Shown here piece by piece: positions 8,465-16,225 of a DNA stretch of 64,000 bases; position 1 is the stretch's first letter, and every line of letters begins with the position of its first letter. Where the stretch lies: positions 1 through 64,000 of the forward strand of contig MHBI01000001.1 of the NCBI GenBank assembly GCA_001804815.1. The letters are read 5' to 3'. The notes under the pieces are model-generated. The model searched no databases. It was not told the origin of the DNA and saw nothing but the letters and a program-made list of their open reading frames with translations. Source of the stretch: Lentisphaerae bacterium GWF2_50_93. GTDB lineage: Bacteria; Verrucomicrobiota; Lentisphaeria; Victivallales; GWF2-50-93. A program made the translations under genes and the position numbers.

Positions 8465-8582
8465 ACCGAAACAGGATTTTTGAAAAGCACGGAAATATGG
8501 GCTGGCGACTTGACAGATGATGGAATGGATATTATGATTCCATCGCCTGATGCGGATGATGCGATAACGTTTTCGGGGGGCC

Positions 8583-9575
8583 ATGAACTGCAAATTCACA
8601 TTGAGCGATCTGTTTGACGTGAGTTCCCTGACTGCCAATTTGGGAACTAATCCAAATGATGCAGGATTCAAGATGCATGATCCAAGATGCAAAAAACCAG
8701 CATCCGGAACAGAATCTCGAACAGTCGTCGGTCGTCGGTCGCAAGCGGCCAGTATTAAGAATCCAGCAACCATTGTCAGGCATCCAGTATCCTTGTTCAC
8801 CCTGATTGAATTACTCGTCGTCATAGCGATCATCGCAATTCTCGCGTCAATGCTGCTGCCGGCGCTGCAGAATGCCAAGGAGACCGCCCGCAGGATCGTA
8901 TGCACGTCGAACCTGAAGCAGATAGGCACGATGAACCTGTGCTATGACTCCGACTATAACGGCTGGTTCCCCCCTTTCAACCAGAATGGAAACTGGCTGA
9001 CCGGCAACACTGTAGATGGTAAATATATCCATGGGCTTGGCATGCTGTCCCGGCCACGCTCCTGCGATGGATTGGGCCCTCTCCCCAAGGCCGTCATTGC
9101 CAGCGACTCCCCCACCTATACTACCAATACACAGGTTTTCTACTGCCCCAATTTGAACAATGGCAATGCCCCGAACTTCAATCTGGATTCCAGATTCGAC
9201 GTCTGGCATGACCTTGGAGGTGCAGGATATCTCTATGTCGGAGATCCATGGCAGACTAACGATTGGTTTGATTTGATCTATACCGGCCTTCTGACTTCAG
9301 GAATGACCAATTTGAACTTCCAATGTGGATTCATATATGGGTCGGGAAGACAGGAAATAAAGGGTACTTCTTCTGACCGAATTCCCTTGACCTGCGAATT
9401 AATGCAGGAGAAAGGAGGGACTAACTTCATGCGGATGCATCCGCCGGGGAAAGCTTATCCCCGCAACGGAGGCAATGTACTCTTCGGAGATGGACATGTG
9501 AACTTCCTTGCCGGCGAGAGCTGGGCCATAGCCTGGGGCGCCAATGAATTCTGCAGGCCGTACAACGGATTCTGA
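8583..9575 (+). CDS. Pseudopilin with repeat-encoded leader and DGH C-terminal motif
   Basis: 330 residues. The leader before [24 protein letters not shown] is about 75 residues long and is largely made from the CCGGCAA/GGTCGTC heptamer repeat (8660-8795) also seen at 5325-5470. Leu, not Gly, precedes the cleaved Phe. The C-terminus [15 protein letters not shown] is the hallmark of the DUF1559-like pseudopilins common in Planctomycetes and Lentisphaerae. Start set by TTCGGGGGGCC before ATG 8583. If the leader is removed by the prepilin peptidase, the odd leader may be tolerated. Confidence 0.8.
   Translation: MNCKFTLSDLFDVSSLTANLGTNPNDAGFKMHDPRCKKPASGTESRTVVGRRSQAASIKNPATIVRHPVSLFTLIELLVVIAIIAILASMLLPALQNAKETARRIVCTSNLKQIGTMNLCYDSDYNGWFPPFNQNGNWLTGNTVDGKYIHGLGMLSRPRSCDGLGPLPKAVIASDSPTYTTNTQVFYCPNLNNGNAPNFNLDSRFDVWHDLGGAGYLYVGDPWQTNDWFDLIYTGLLTSGMTNLNFQCGFIYGSGRQEIKGTSSDRIPLTCELMQEKGGTNFMRMHPPGKAYPRNGGNVLFGDGHVNFLAGESWAIAWGANEFCRPYNGF
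8660..8795. repeat. Second copy of the CCGGCAA/GGTCGTC composite repeat
   Basis: Contains GATGCAGGATTCAAGATGC words, the shared GAATCTCGAACAGTC segment, GGTCGTCGGTCG and CCAGCAA/CCAGTAT words. It is colinear with 5325-5470, including the position directly before the prepilin signal. Confidence 0.75.
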
Positions 9576-9585
9576 AAGTTGCTGC

Positions 9586-9658
9586 TATACTGTTTGCTTT
9601 CCAACGATATAGTAATTTCATTAATAGTATGTCGGGTTTTAACCCGACGATTAATTGG
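9586..9658. repeat. 73-bp palindromic element, intergenic copy
   Basis: Contains the hairpin GTCGGGTT tt AACCCGAC. The reverse complement matches 13174-13246 at about 63 of 73 positions; that copy lies inside the acetylesterase gene. A partial copy (AGTATGTCGGGTTTT) starts at 27900. A TCGACAGGCTCA phrase follows at about 9668. Confidence 0.85.
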
Positions 9659-9746
9659 CGGGTTCATTCGACAGGCTCATGACAAGTAAAACCCGCCTTA
9701 TTCTTTGATTGAAATTTGATATTGAATAAACAGAGGAAATTATAAA

Positions 9747-10787
9747 ATGAAAATCAAACAGGTTGTGATTACAGGACAGGAGAAAGCCGAGTTGCAGGAT
9801 TTGGAGATTGAAGGGAAGCTTGGACCGGAGGAGATACTTGTCAGGACGGAATGCTCGTTCATAAGCGCGGGAACTGAACTCTCCATTTTTACTGCCAAGG
9901 AATCCGCTGTGTTCCAGAAGAACTCATGGTGCGCATACCCTTGGAAGTCGGGATACGCAAATGTCGGTACAGTCGAAGCCGTTGGAGCCGCGGTCACAAG
10001 AGCGGTGAAAGGCCAGAGGGTATTCACCTTCGGCCCCCATGCCTCGCATTACATATATTCACAGGAAGCATTGGTCATGGAAGTTCCCAGGGAAATAGAT
10101 CCGGGAATTGCATCCGCTTCCAGGATGGCGGGTGTCGCCACGGCGGCGATGGCGATGGCGGACCGCTCGCTCCACCGTCCGAATGTCGCAGTGTTCGGAC
10201 TGGGCATGGTCGGCAACCTCGCCGCGCAGTCGTTCAGGATACTGGGCGCGAACGTCATCGGCATCGATCCTATTCCGTCGCGGAGGAAACTTGCCGAGGC
10301 CTGCGGAATCCGCAATACGCTTGCGGGAGGTGAACTTAAATCACTTGAGGAAGGTCTGACAAAGCTTACAGGAAATTCGAAGGTGGACATCTGCATCGAT
10401 GCGGTCGGACACACTTCCGTCGTGCTGCAGGCCCTTGCCCTGACGGCGAATGTCGGACAGCTGATCCTCCTGGGCACGCCGCGCGCGCCTGTCGAAGGCA
10501 ACCTGACAACAGCATTCAACGAGATACATCTACGGAACATCTGTGTGAGGGGCGCATTGGAATGGTGCCTTCCCGTATATCCGCCTATCGGGATGTTCGG
10601 ATACAAGACGCTCCCGCTCCTGTCGCTCTGGGACAAGCAGAAGATGATATTCGAATGGATAAAGGAAGGACAGCTCACCGTCGAACCGATGATCTCGCAC
10701 AGGCTCCCGCCGGCGAAGATCGAGGAAGCCTACCAGGGACTCCTGAAGAGCCCTGAGAAATTCACCGGCGTCGTGATCGACTGGTGA
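9747..10787 (+). CDS. Zinc-independent-looking MDR family dehydrogenase
   Basis: Medium-chain dehydrogenase/reductase of 346 residues. The N-terminal GroES-like part has ECSFISAGTELSIFT. The Rossmann nucleotide site is VAVFGLGMVGNLAAQSF, followed by GIDPIPSRR. Catalytic zinc ligands of the classical alcohol dehydrogenases and the four-Cys structural loop are not evident. It resembles sugar- or polyol-oxidising MDRs often found with Gfo/Idh/MocA enzymes. The substrate is not known. It stands upstream of a carbohydrate-type regulator and an acetylesterase, so a role in sugar catabolism is inferred. A perfect terminator hairpin follows directly. Confidence 0.75.
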   Translation: MKIKQVVITGQEKAELQDLEIEGKLGPEEILVRTECSFISAGTELSIFTAKESAVFQKNSWCAYPWKSGYANVGTVEAVGAAVTRAVKGQRVFTFGPHASHYIYSQEALVMEVPREIDPGIASASRMAGVATAAMAMADRSLHRPNVAVFGLGMVGNLAAQSFRILGANVIGIDPIPSRRKLAEACGIRNTLAGGELKSLEEGLTKLTGNSKVDICIDAVGHTSVVLQALALTANVGQLILLGTPRAPVEGNLTTAFNEIHLRNICVRGALEWCLPVYPPIGMFGYKTLPLLSLWDKQKMIFEWIKEGQLTVEPMISHRLPPAKIEEAYQGLLKSPEKFTGVVIDW

Positions 10788-10813
10788 TAAATTTTCACAG
10801 AAGTGAAAATTTA
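10788..10813 (+). terminator. Hairpin terminator after the MDR dehydrogenase
   Basis: TAAATTTTCAC agaa GTGAAAATTTA is a perfect 11-base stem starting right after the stop codon. It is AT-rich without a long T run, so its efficiency is uncertain. Confidence 0.6.
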
Positions 10814-10856
10814 TACTACTTCGCAGGTTTCCCGTAGGCTTCCACCTCGGTCGTGA

Positions 10857-10881
10857 ATGCGAATTTACAGCGGTTCCCTTT
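10857..10881. mobile_element. Solitary right end related to the MITE at 3187
   Basis: AATGCGAATTTACAGCGG followed by TTCCC and TTTA resembles the right end of the intact MITE (AATGCGAATTTTTAGAGG, TTCCC, TTTA). No matching left end is seen within 300 bases, so it is a decayed copy. Confidence 0.5.
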
Positions 10882-10906
10882 ATAGACAACATTGAAATTC
10901 AATATA

Positions 10907-10943
10907 TGTTATGGTATTGTAAATAGCAAATAATGCAATAACA
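10907..10943. promoter_or_regulatory. Possible autoregulatory operator of the hybrid GntR regulator
   Basis: Inverted half-sites TGTTATGGT and GCAATAACA resemble the TGTTATCGT/ACGATAACA sites elsewhere, but the spacer is 19 bases, not 14. It lies 33 bases before the regulator start. Confidence 0.35.
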
Positions 10944-10975
10944 ATGAACTAGATTCATCATCAACGAGGATATTT

Positions 10976-12097
10976 ATGGCTGGGAACAAGAAGCGGAAAA
11001 ACACAGGTCCATATGCCGTTCCTCCTGCGGAGCAGGGCATGAGACGCGCTAAAAGGGGGCGTTCGGACGACAGGTTCCAGGAAATAGCGGCGGAGCTCAA
11101 GAAGAATATCATCAGCGGGAAATGGGAGCCGGAGATGCGCGTCCCCACCCGGCGCCAGCTATGCGCCAGATACGGTGCAAGTCCAATCACCATCCAGAAT
11201 ATCATCGACCAGTTCGAGGGGGATGGATTCCTGAGATCCGACGGACGCAACGGAACATTTGTCGTGAAGACTCCCCCGCATCTGGTCAACGTGGCCATGG
11301 TATTTCCGGAGGAGGCGAGGAACAGCCGTTTCTGGCAGGCGCTTTCTGCAGTAGCCAGGACGCCGCGGTCCGATGGGCTCAGAATCATCCAGAGATTCAA
11401 TATAAGAAATAATGGATGGACCGACAATACTGATCAGGTCAGTCTCCTCAACGATGTCCTGAGGAAGAGGCTGATGGGAATCTTCTTCACCTCTCCGCCT
11501 TTCCTGGTTGACAGGACGCCGATTGTGACAGAACCGGGAATTCCTAGATGCGCCTTGATGACTCCGCTGGGCTATCCCGAAATCACCCAGATTTCAACGG
11601 ACGATGTCAGTTTCCAGGCAAAAGCTCTTGACTACCTCATGGCAAAGGGCAGAAAACGCATTGCCGTCATCGGACATCCTGATATTTCCAATCTTAACTG
11701 GCTCGAGAAAATGTCGGAATATGGCTTCGTCTCCGGTCCGCACTGGATCCAGGGGATGAGTCTCGGCGACACTCTGCCGGGATGCAATCTTGCACGGCTC
11801 CTGTTCAATGGCGGCAAGGACAAGCGACCTGACGGACTTATCATCACCGACGACAACATCGTCGAATCTGTTACAAAAGGTGTTGCCGAATCCGGAGTCA
11901 AGTTTCCTCAGGAACTGGATGTGATAGCACATTGCAACTTCCCGTGCATACCTCCAAGCTCGGTACCAGTTGCCAGTCTTGGATATGATGCCAGGGAGGT
12001 TCTCGAGCAGGCGCTACGCTTCCTGCGCGCCATGAAGGATGGGGCTCCGCCGGTAAAAGCGACTGTCAAGGCGGTCTTCGCGGATGAATTGAAATGA
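10976..12097 (+). CDS. GntR/LacI-type hybrid transcription regulator
   Basis: 373 residues. An N-terminal winged helix of the GntR class (about 20-95: FQEIAAELKKNIISGKWEPE, then RRQLCARYGASPITIQNIID) is followed by a LacI-type periplasmic-binding-like effector domain (about 100-373: VNVAMVFPEE, RKRIAVIGHPD, DGLIITDDN). This is the AraR architecture, normally a sugar-responsive repressor. The ribosome site GAGGA precedes ATG 10976. It overlaps the downstream acetylesterase by four bases (ATGA), so the two are co-transcribed. Candidate factor for the TGTTATCGT operators. The effector sugar is unknown. Confidence 0.85.
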   Translation: MAGNKKRKNTGPYAVPPAEQGMRRAKRGRSDDRFQEIAAELKKNIISGKWEPEMRVPTRRQLCARYGASPITIQNIIDQFEGDGFLRSDGRNGTFVVKTPPHLVNVAMVFPEEARNSRFWQALSAVARTPRSDGLRIIQRFNIRNNGWTDNTDQVSLLNDVLRKRLMGIFFTSPPFLVDRTPIVTEPGIPRCALMTPLGYPEITQISTDDVSFQAKALDYLMAKGRKRIAVIGHPDISNLNWLEKMSEYGFVSGPHWIQGMSLGDTLPGCNLARLLFNGGKDKRPDGLIITDDNIVESVTKGVAESGVKFPQELDVIAHCNFPCIPPSSVPVASLGYDAREVLEQALRFLRAMKDGAPPVKATVKAVFADELK

Positions 12098-13599
12098 TGA
12101 TGAAGCATCTGCTCAAAGTAAGTTCCATGTTCTCCGACCACATGGTCATCCAGAGGAACAAGCCTGTCCACGTCCGGGGCGTTTCATCTCCCGGCAAAAC
12201 CATAAGCGTTTCGCTGCAGGATAAAAAGAAGAACGTCATTGCGGGTTCCAATGGTGAATGGTTTGCTGCTTTTCCAGCTCTTCCGGCAGGCGGGCCTTTT
12301 TCAATAACGGTTTCTGACGGTGAAAGCACAATCGTTCTCAAGGATATCCTGGCAGGCGATGTCTGGGTGTGTTCCGGCCAGTCGAACATGGAAATGCCGC
12401 TTAAGGATTCAAAGGATGCAGAGAAGGAAATCTCACAAGCGGAATTCCCATTGATCAGGCATTGCAGGATTCCGCAGCTTGCGTCTGATGTCCCAGTTCC
12501 TGAGATTGAATGCAAATGGGAAACATGCACGCCGGAGACGTCGGGACAGTTCACTGCAGTCGGTTATTTCTTTGCCAGGCATGTCCATTTGGAAGCTGGA
12601 ATACCAATAGGCCTGCTCAACAGCAGCTGGGGCGGATCTGAAATCGAACCATGGATTCCGTCTGATGTTTTCAAGGACAGGCGTTTCAAAATTCTTCTGG
12701 ACAGGCAGAATGATGCGCTTGCCAAGAATAATCTCAAGAGGCATGCACTGTCGACCCACTGCAATGCGATGGTACACGCCCTGGCTTCATTTCCGATAAA
12801 AGGGTTCCTCTGGTACCAGGGCGAGAGCAACGCCTGCTGGGCCGAGTCGTACGCGAAGCTTTTTCCTGCAATGATCAAATCGTGGCGCCATGCATGGCAT
12901 GACGGGAAACTGCCATTCTATTTCGTCCAGCTTGCAGGTTTTGGAACAGAGAAGAACATTCAGGAGAATATAAGCTGGCCGGAACTGCGTGAGGCGCAGG
13001 CGGAAACATTGAGATTGAAGAATACCGGCATGGCGGTTGCCATAGACGTAGGCGAGGCAGACAACATCCATCCACGCAACAAACAGGAGGTCGGCAGACG
13101 ACTCGCTCTGCTGGCGCTGTCTAATACTTATAATGCCGAGTTGCATTCAAAGAGTAAGGAGGTTTTTAAACAGCCAATTGATCGTCGGGTTAAAACCCGA
13201 CATACTTTTAATAAAATTACAATATCGATGATAGCTAAACAGTATAAGGTGAAATGCCCGTGCATGAGCCCGTCCTATGCCAGGCACAGGATTGCGAAAT
13301 CCGCAGTGGAAATATTTTTCAAGGACGTGGGAAAAGGGCTTTGCGGCGGCAATGGTGGAAAAGCCAGTGGATTTTCAATAGCCGGAAAAGACCGGGTGTT
13401 TGTGGATGCTGAAGCGCGAATCGAAAAGAAAAACGTTGTAAGGGTAAGTTCTTCTCTAGTTCCTAAGCCTTTCGCCGTACGCTACGCCTGGACAGGATGT
13501 CCAGACTGCAATCTCATGAACAGTGCCGGTCTTCCTGCAGTTCCTTTCCGCACCGACCGCTGGCCCTTGGCTACTAAAGGAAGAATGTGGCCGGACTGA
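12094..13599 (+). CDS. Sialate O-acetylesterase-like SGNH carbohydrate esterase with an in-frame repeat insertion
   Basis: Would remove acetyl groups from sugars. The SASA/DUF303 signatures are present: CSGQSNMEM with nucleophile Ser97, LLNSSWGGSEIEPW, FLWYQGESNA, and the Asp323-x-x-His326 dyad in GEADNIHPRNK. An N-terminal beta-sandwich typical of the family covers residues 5-85. No signal peptide is visible, so it appears cytoplasmic. After about residue 355 a 73-base palindromic element (13174-13246) adds roughly 25 foreign residues (QPIDRRVKTRH and onward) before the conserved C-terminal part (AVEIFFKDVGKGL). The catalytic dyad lies before the insert, so activity is plausible. The start overlaps the regulator stop; three successive ATGs make the exact start uncertain. 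Confidence 0.85.
   Translation: MMMKHLLKVSSMFSDHMVIQRNKPVHVRGVSSPGKTISVSLQDKKKNVIAGSNGEWFAAFPALPAGGPFSITVSDGESTIVLKDILAGDVWVCSGQSNMEMPLKDSKDAEKEISQAEFPLIRHCRIPQLASDVPVPEIECKWETCTPETSGQFTAVGYFFARHVHLEAGIPIGLLNSSWGGSEIEPWIPSDVFKDRRFKILLDRQNDALAKNNLKRHALSTHCNAMVHALASFPIKGFLWYQGESNACWAESYAKLFPAMIKSWRHAWHDGKLPFYFVQLAGFGTEKNIQENISWPELREAQAETLRLKNTGMAVAIDVGEADNIHPRNKQEVGRRLALLALSNTYNAELHSKSKEVFKQPIDRRVKTRHTFNKITISMIAKQYKVKCPCMSPSYARHRIAKSAVEIFFKDVGKGLCGGNGGKASGFSIAGKDRVFVDAEARIEKKNVVRVSSSLVPKPFAVRYAWTGCPDCNLMNSAGLPAVPFRTDRWPLATKGRMWPD
13174..13246. repeat. 73-bp palindromic element inside the acetylesterase gene
   Basis: Inverted copy of 9586-9658, carrying the hairpin GTCGGGTT aa AACCCGAC. It keeps the reading frame open with no stop codon. 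Confidence 0.85.
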
Positions 13600-13620
13600 T
13601 GGAGCGCATGTTTGCGCGTT

Positions 13621-13882
13621 AAGTAGGTACGTGCTTTAGCATGTACCATCTTAATCTAAGAATGGGACAGGCTTCCGCCGTGTAAGCGTTAAGCTGGGCA
13701 CGTCAGCCTCATTTACGCAATCAAGTATGGCTCTTTCGCCGAAAGAGCCTCGTGCCGGTTTCGGCGAAACCGGCATACTTTAACAAAACATGCCTAATTG
13801 CCTACGCTAAAAGGCATCTTAACGCTTACTTCGCCGTAGCCAAAGAACAGCTATTGCGGGCACGTAAAGCCAGTCCCTACTT
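13621..13882. repeat. Nested branched palindromic element, 262 bp
   Basis: The outer closing stem is AAGTAGG (13621-13627) / CCTACTT (13876-13882). Inside, a perfect 12-base stem GTAAGCGTTAAG (13682-13693) / CTTAACGCTTAC (13818-13829) encloses a double-hairpin module at 13723-13780: AGTAT / ATACT closing GGCTCTTTC gcc GAAAGAGCC and TGCCGGTTTC ggc GAAACCGGCA. The left flank holds GGTACGTGC ttta GCATGTACC. No gene is visible between 13600 and 13891. Confidence 0.85.
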
Positions 13883-13891
13883 TAACTCAAT

Positions 13892-15250
13892 CTATCTGAA
13901 CACGATGCCCTTGGTGTGTCCGCTGACTTCAACCGAAGGGGAATCCTTCCTGGTGATCTTGCCGTGGCGGACTACATTTTCAAAGGTTACATTTTCCACA
14001 GTGTGTTCCGGATCCGGGCCGTGGAGCTTGATCTTTCCGTAATTCCCCAGGAAAGTCCCGTTCAGGGATATGTTCCTGAACGTGCAGTTCCTTATTCGTC
14101 CCAATGTCTTTTTCTCGGCCCACTGTGTCATCTTGGGCATGATCTCGAAGACCCATTCCTGTCCTTCATGGTTGATCCGTATATCCTCGAAAAGGATGTC
14201 CTCCAGAGGCATGTCTTCGGCTGGCTGCAGGGAAACACATGTGGGAAGATCATCGCAGTTCCAGTAGTTTGTCACATAATGAAGGACATCGATGTCCCTG
14301 AAAGTGATGTTGCGCATGGCTTCAGTCCTGCATTCGCACCCGATGCGCCAGACATGCGCGCGGTCGTTCCACAAAGATGTGCGCCGCACAAGGACATTGT
14401 CGACCACCTGCCTGTCGGCGAAACCAAAACCCTTGATCGCGATGCAGTCGTCCTCGCTCCGGATGAAACTGTCCTCGATGAGCACATCCCGGGTGTTGCA
14501 GATGTCTATCCCGTCGTTGTTCATGCAGTGCAGTGCAACCAGCTTGAAGTTCCTGACCGTCACATTCCTGCATCCCCGCATGTTCAGGTTCCAGCCCCAG
14601 CCGTCCTTGACAACGATGCCGTCAATCATGACATCCTCGCAGTGGTCCAGATCGATTATTGTGTTGGTAGGGCCCTGGAACCATGGAAATTTCAGTCCGT
14701 CAATAATACCGCGTCCGAGAATCTTTATATTCCTACCTTTTGCATGGACGCCTCCCCTGACTACTGCTCCGCCTGCGATGTAGAGAGTTTCATTGTCGGT
14801 GAGTTCTATTGCGCCGGCCTGATGGAGCCCAGGTCCGAAATACTTTACGCCTACATCAGTTGGTGCTGGAGCAGAAGTCTCAAGTGCATTCGCGAAGAGG
14901 AGCAGTGGACCATGTTTTGCATCGGGTTCGATTGAGAGGTATGAAGGCGCTTCGGTGAGATTGAACTTCATGTTGCCGCGATACACATGTGTCGGACTTA
15001 CACCTTTTGATTCAGGCCGTATTACGACATCCCGCAGCCATTGCTTTGTGGATTCTACCTCGACTTCGACGGTTCCGGAAAAATCAAAGTACGCGAATGA
15101 GTATGGTCCTCCGAACGGTGGCGACATCGTCTGATCATATATTTCCCCGCGATACACATCAACCGGCGTTCCGTTGACTTTTATCCTGTAGTCATCAGAA
15201 AGTTTCGCTCCTTCGGGAGCCGGATAGGCTTTCAGGTTTCCGTCAGGCAT
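13892..15250 (-). CDS. GH28-like right-handed beta-helix glycosidase
   Basis: 452 residues from the chosen start. The beta-helix contains the GH28-type motifs NNDGIDICNT and SEDDCIAIKG, with repeated coils (RDVLIEDSFI, VTVRNFKL, MIDGIVVKD). GH28 enzymes hydrolyse polygalacturonate or related uronic/galacto-glycans, so a pectin-like or galactosyl target is inferred. The classical GHG motif is not obvious (WRIGCE stands nearby), so the exact activity is open. There is no signal peptide. An upstream in-frame ATG at 15295 lies in a repeat. MPDGNLKAYP at 15250, preceded by AGAGAG, is preferred. Confidence 0.7.
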   Translation of the reverse strand: MPDGNLKAYPAPEGAKLSDDYRIKVNGTPVDVYRGEIYDQTMSPPFGGPYSFAYFDFSGTVEVEVESTKQWLRDVVIRPESKGVSPTHVYRGNMKFNLTEAPSYLSIEPDAKHGPLLLFANALETSAPAPTDVGVKYFGPGLHQAGAIELTDNETLYIAGGAVVRGGVHAKGRNIKILGRGIIDGLKFPWFQGPTNTIIDLDHCEDVMIDGIVVKDGWGWNLNMRGCRNVTVRNFKLVALHCMNNDGIDICNTRDVLIEDSFIRSEDDCIAIKGFGFADRQVVDNVLVRRTSLWNDRAHVWRIGCECRTEAMRNITFRDIDVLHYVTNYWNCDDLPTCVSLQPAEDMPLEDILFEDIRINHEGQEWVFEIMPKMTQWAEKKTLGRIRNCTFRNISLNGTFLGNYGKIKLHGPDPEHTVENVTFENVVRHGKITRKDSPSVEVSGHTKGIVFR

Positions 15251-15283
15251 TTGAGTACTCTCTATATAAAGTGTCAAAAAATT

Positions 15284-15380
15284 AACATCGAACATTCAAT
15301 CCGCCGCGGCGGAAACTTCCAACTTCGAATGAATTCAAATTCGACGTTCAATGTTCGATGTTGGATGTTGGACGTTCAGT
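15284..15380. repeat. GAACATT heptamer inverted repeat with CCGCCGCGGCGG centre
   Basis: AACATCGAACATT (15284-15296) pairs perfectly with AATGTTCGATGTT (15350-15362). CCGCCGCGGCGG lies at 15301-15312. The right arm forms the last codons of the DUF998 gene, and the left arm lies upstream of the GH28-like gene. Confidence 0.8.
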
Positions 15381-16049
15381 TTGTGTTGAGTTTTGCCTTC
15401 CCATCAGATACCGCAGCGTGGCCAGGTTCCAGCCGATGAGGGTCAGGACGACGCACCATTCGAGTATGGCTATGTCCCATATCGCCGGGCGCTTGAACGC
15501 CTGCGGGTTCTTGATATTGAAGCAGGTGTCGGCGGACATGTGGAGTGCGTTGAAGACGACGGCGAGGAACAGGCAGCATGCGAGCATCGCAAGTATTCCG
15601 GCGATTACGAGCGCAGGGGATTCACGGAAGGAAAACCTGCGGCAGAACGCGATGGTGAATAAGATGACGGAGAACAGCCATCCCCAGAAGAACATCATAG
15701 CCAGGATTATGTGCGGTATCAGCAGATCCATGGGGGCGAATCCGACGCCTACTGCGCCTGCCAGGGCGCAGGTGCCAAGGACTGTGGCGGCATAGCTGAG
15801 TTTCGTCCCTATATGCATGCCCAGCGAGCACATGAGCGGGTATACCATCAGGCTGGATATGATCATCGTCCAATTGAAAATCTGGCCCATCGCGGAATTC
15901 CTGGGCGCGCCGAGTTCCGACACGAAATTGTTCAGGAATGAGAAGCCGCCCCTTTCACTGCTGAAGATCGCTATCGCAGTTCCGATTCCGATGATCTGGA
16001 CAGCCATTCCGCAGAGCGCCAGCCAGATTGGGATTTTTTTAGATTTCAT
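15348..16049 (-). CDS. DUF998-family integral membrane protein
   Basis: 233 residues with about six hydrophobic helices and the family signature FLNNFVSELGAPRNSAMGQIFN after the first helix. The function of DUF998 is unknown; an inner-membrane location is clear. The last residues (TERPTSNIEH) and the stop codon come from the heptamer repeat at 15284-15380, so the original C-terminus has been replaced or extended. It stands between a beta-helix enzyme and a pseudopilin, all on the minus strand, but separated by repeats. Confidence 0.75.
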   Translation of the reverse strand: MKSKKIPIWLALCGMAVQIIGIGTAIAIFSSERGGFSFLNNFVSELGAPRNSAMGQIFNWTMIISSLMVYPLMCSLGMHIGTKLSYAATVLGTCALAGAVGVGFAPMDLLIPHIILAMMFFWGWLFSVILFTIAFCRRFSFRESPALVIAGILAMLACCLFLAVVFNALHMSADTCFNIKNPQAFKRPAIWDIAILEWCVVLTLIGWNLATLRYLMGRQNSTQTERPTSNIEH

Positions 16050-16057
16050 GTAAGTCT

Positions 16058-16215
16058 CTTGGATGAATGGATTGCTGGATTAATGGATTGTTGGGTATCA
16101 AAGGCATAAGACCAAAAACAGTCTGGATAAATTATCCGAAATGCCTTTTCAGTAATTCTCATGTACATCTATGGTTTCTGTGTTATCTTGAACTCAAATC
16201 CAATCATCCACCCAT
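16058..16215. repeat. GGATTAATGGATTG heptamer inverted arrays
   Basis: Left array 16060-16098 (GGATGAAT, GGATTGCT, GGATTAAT, GGATTGTT) and an opposite-strand array at about 16195-16213 (AATCCAATCATCCACCCATCC). TTGAACTCAA borders the right array and TTGAGTTCAA appears beside the copy at 18174. Confidence 0.65.
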
Positions 16216-16225
16216 CCAATTTTCT

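Noticed and set aside
8562..8576. Half operator GCGATAACG before the 8583 pseudopilin
   Set aside because: No matching left half-site at the 14-base spacing.
13916..14935. 339-codon open frame opposite the GH28-like gene
   Set aside because: Antisense shadow of a GC-biased gene; no recognisable domain, while the minus strand encodes a clear beta-helix protein.
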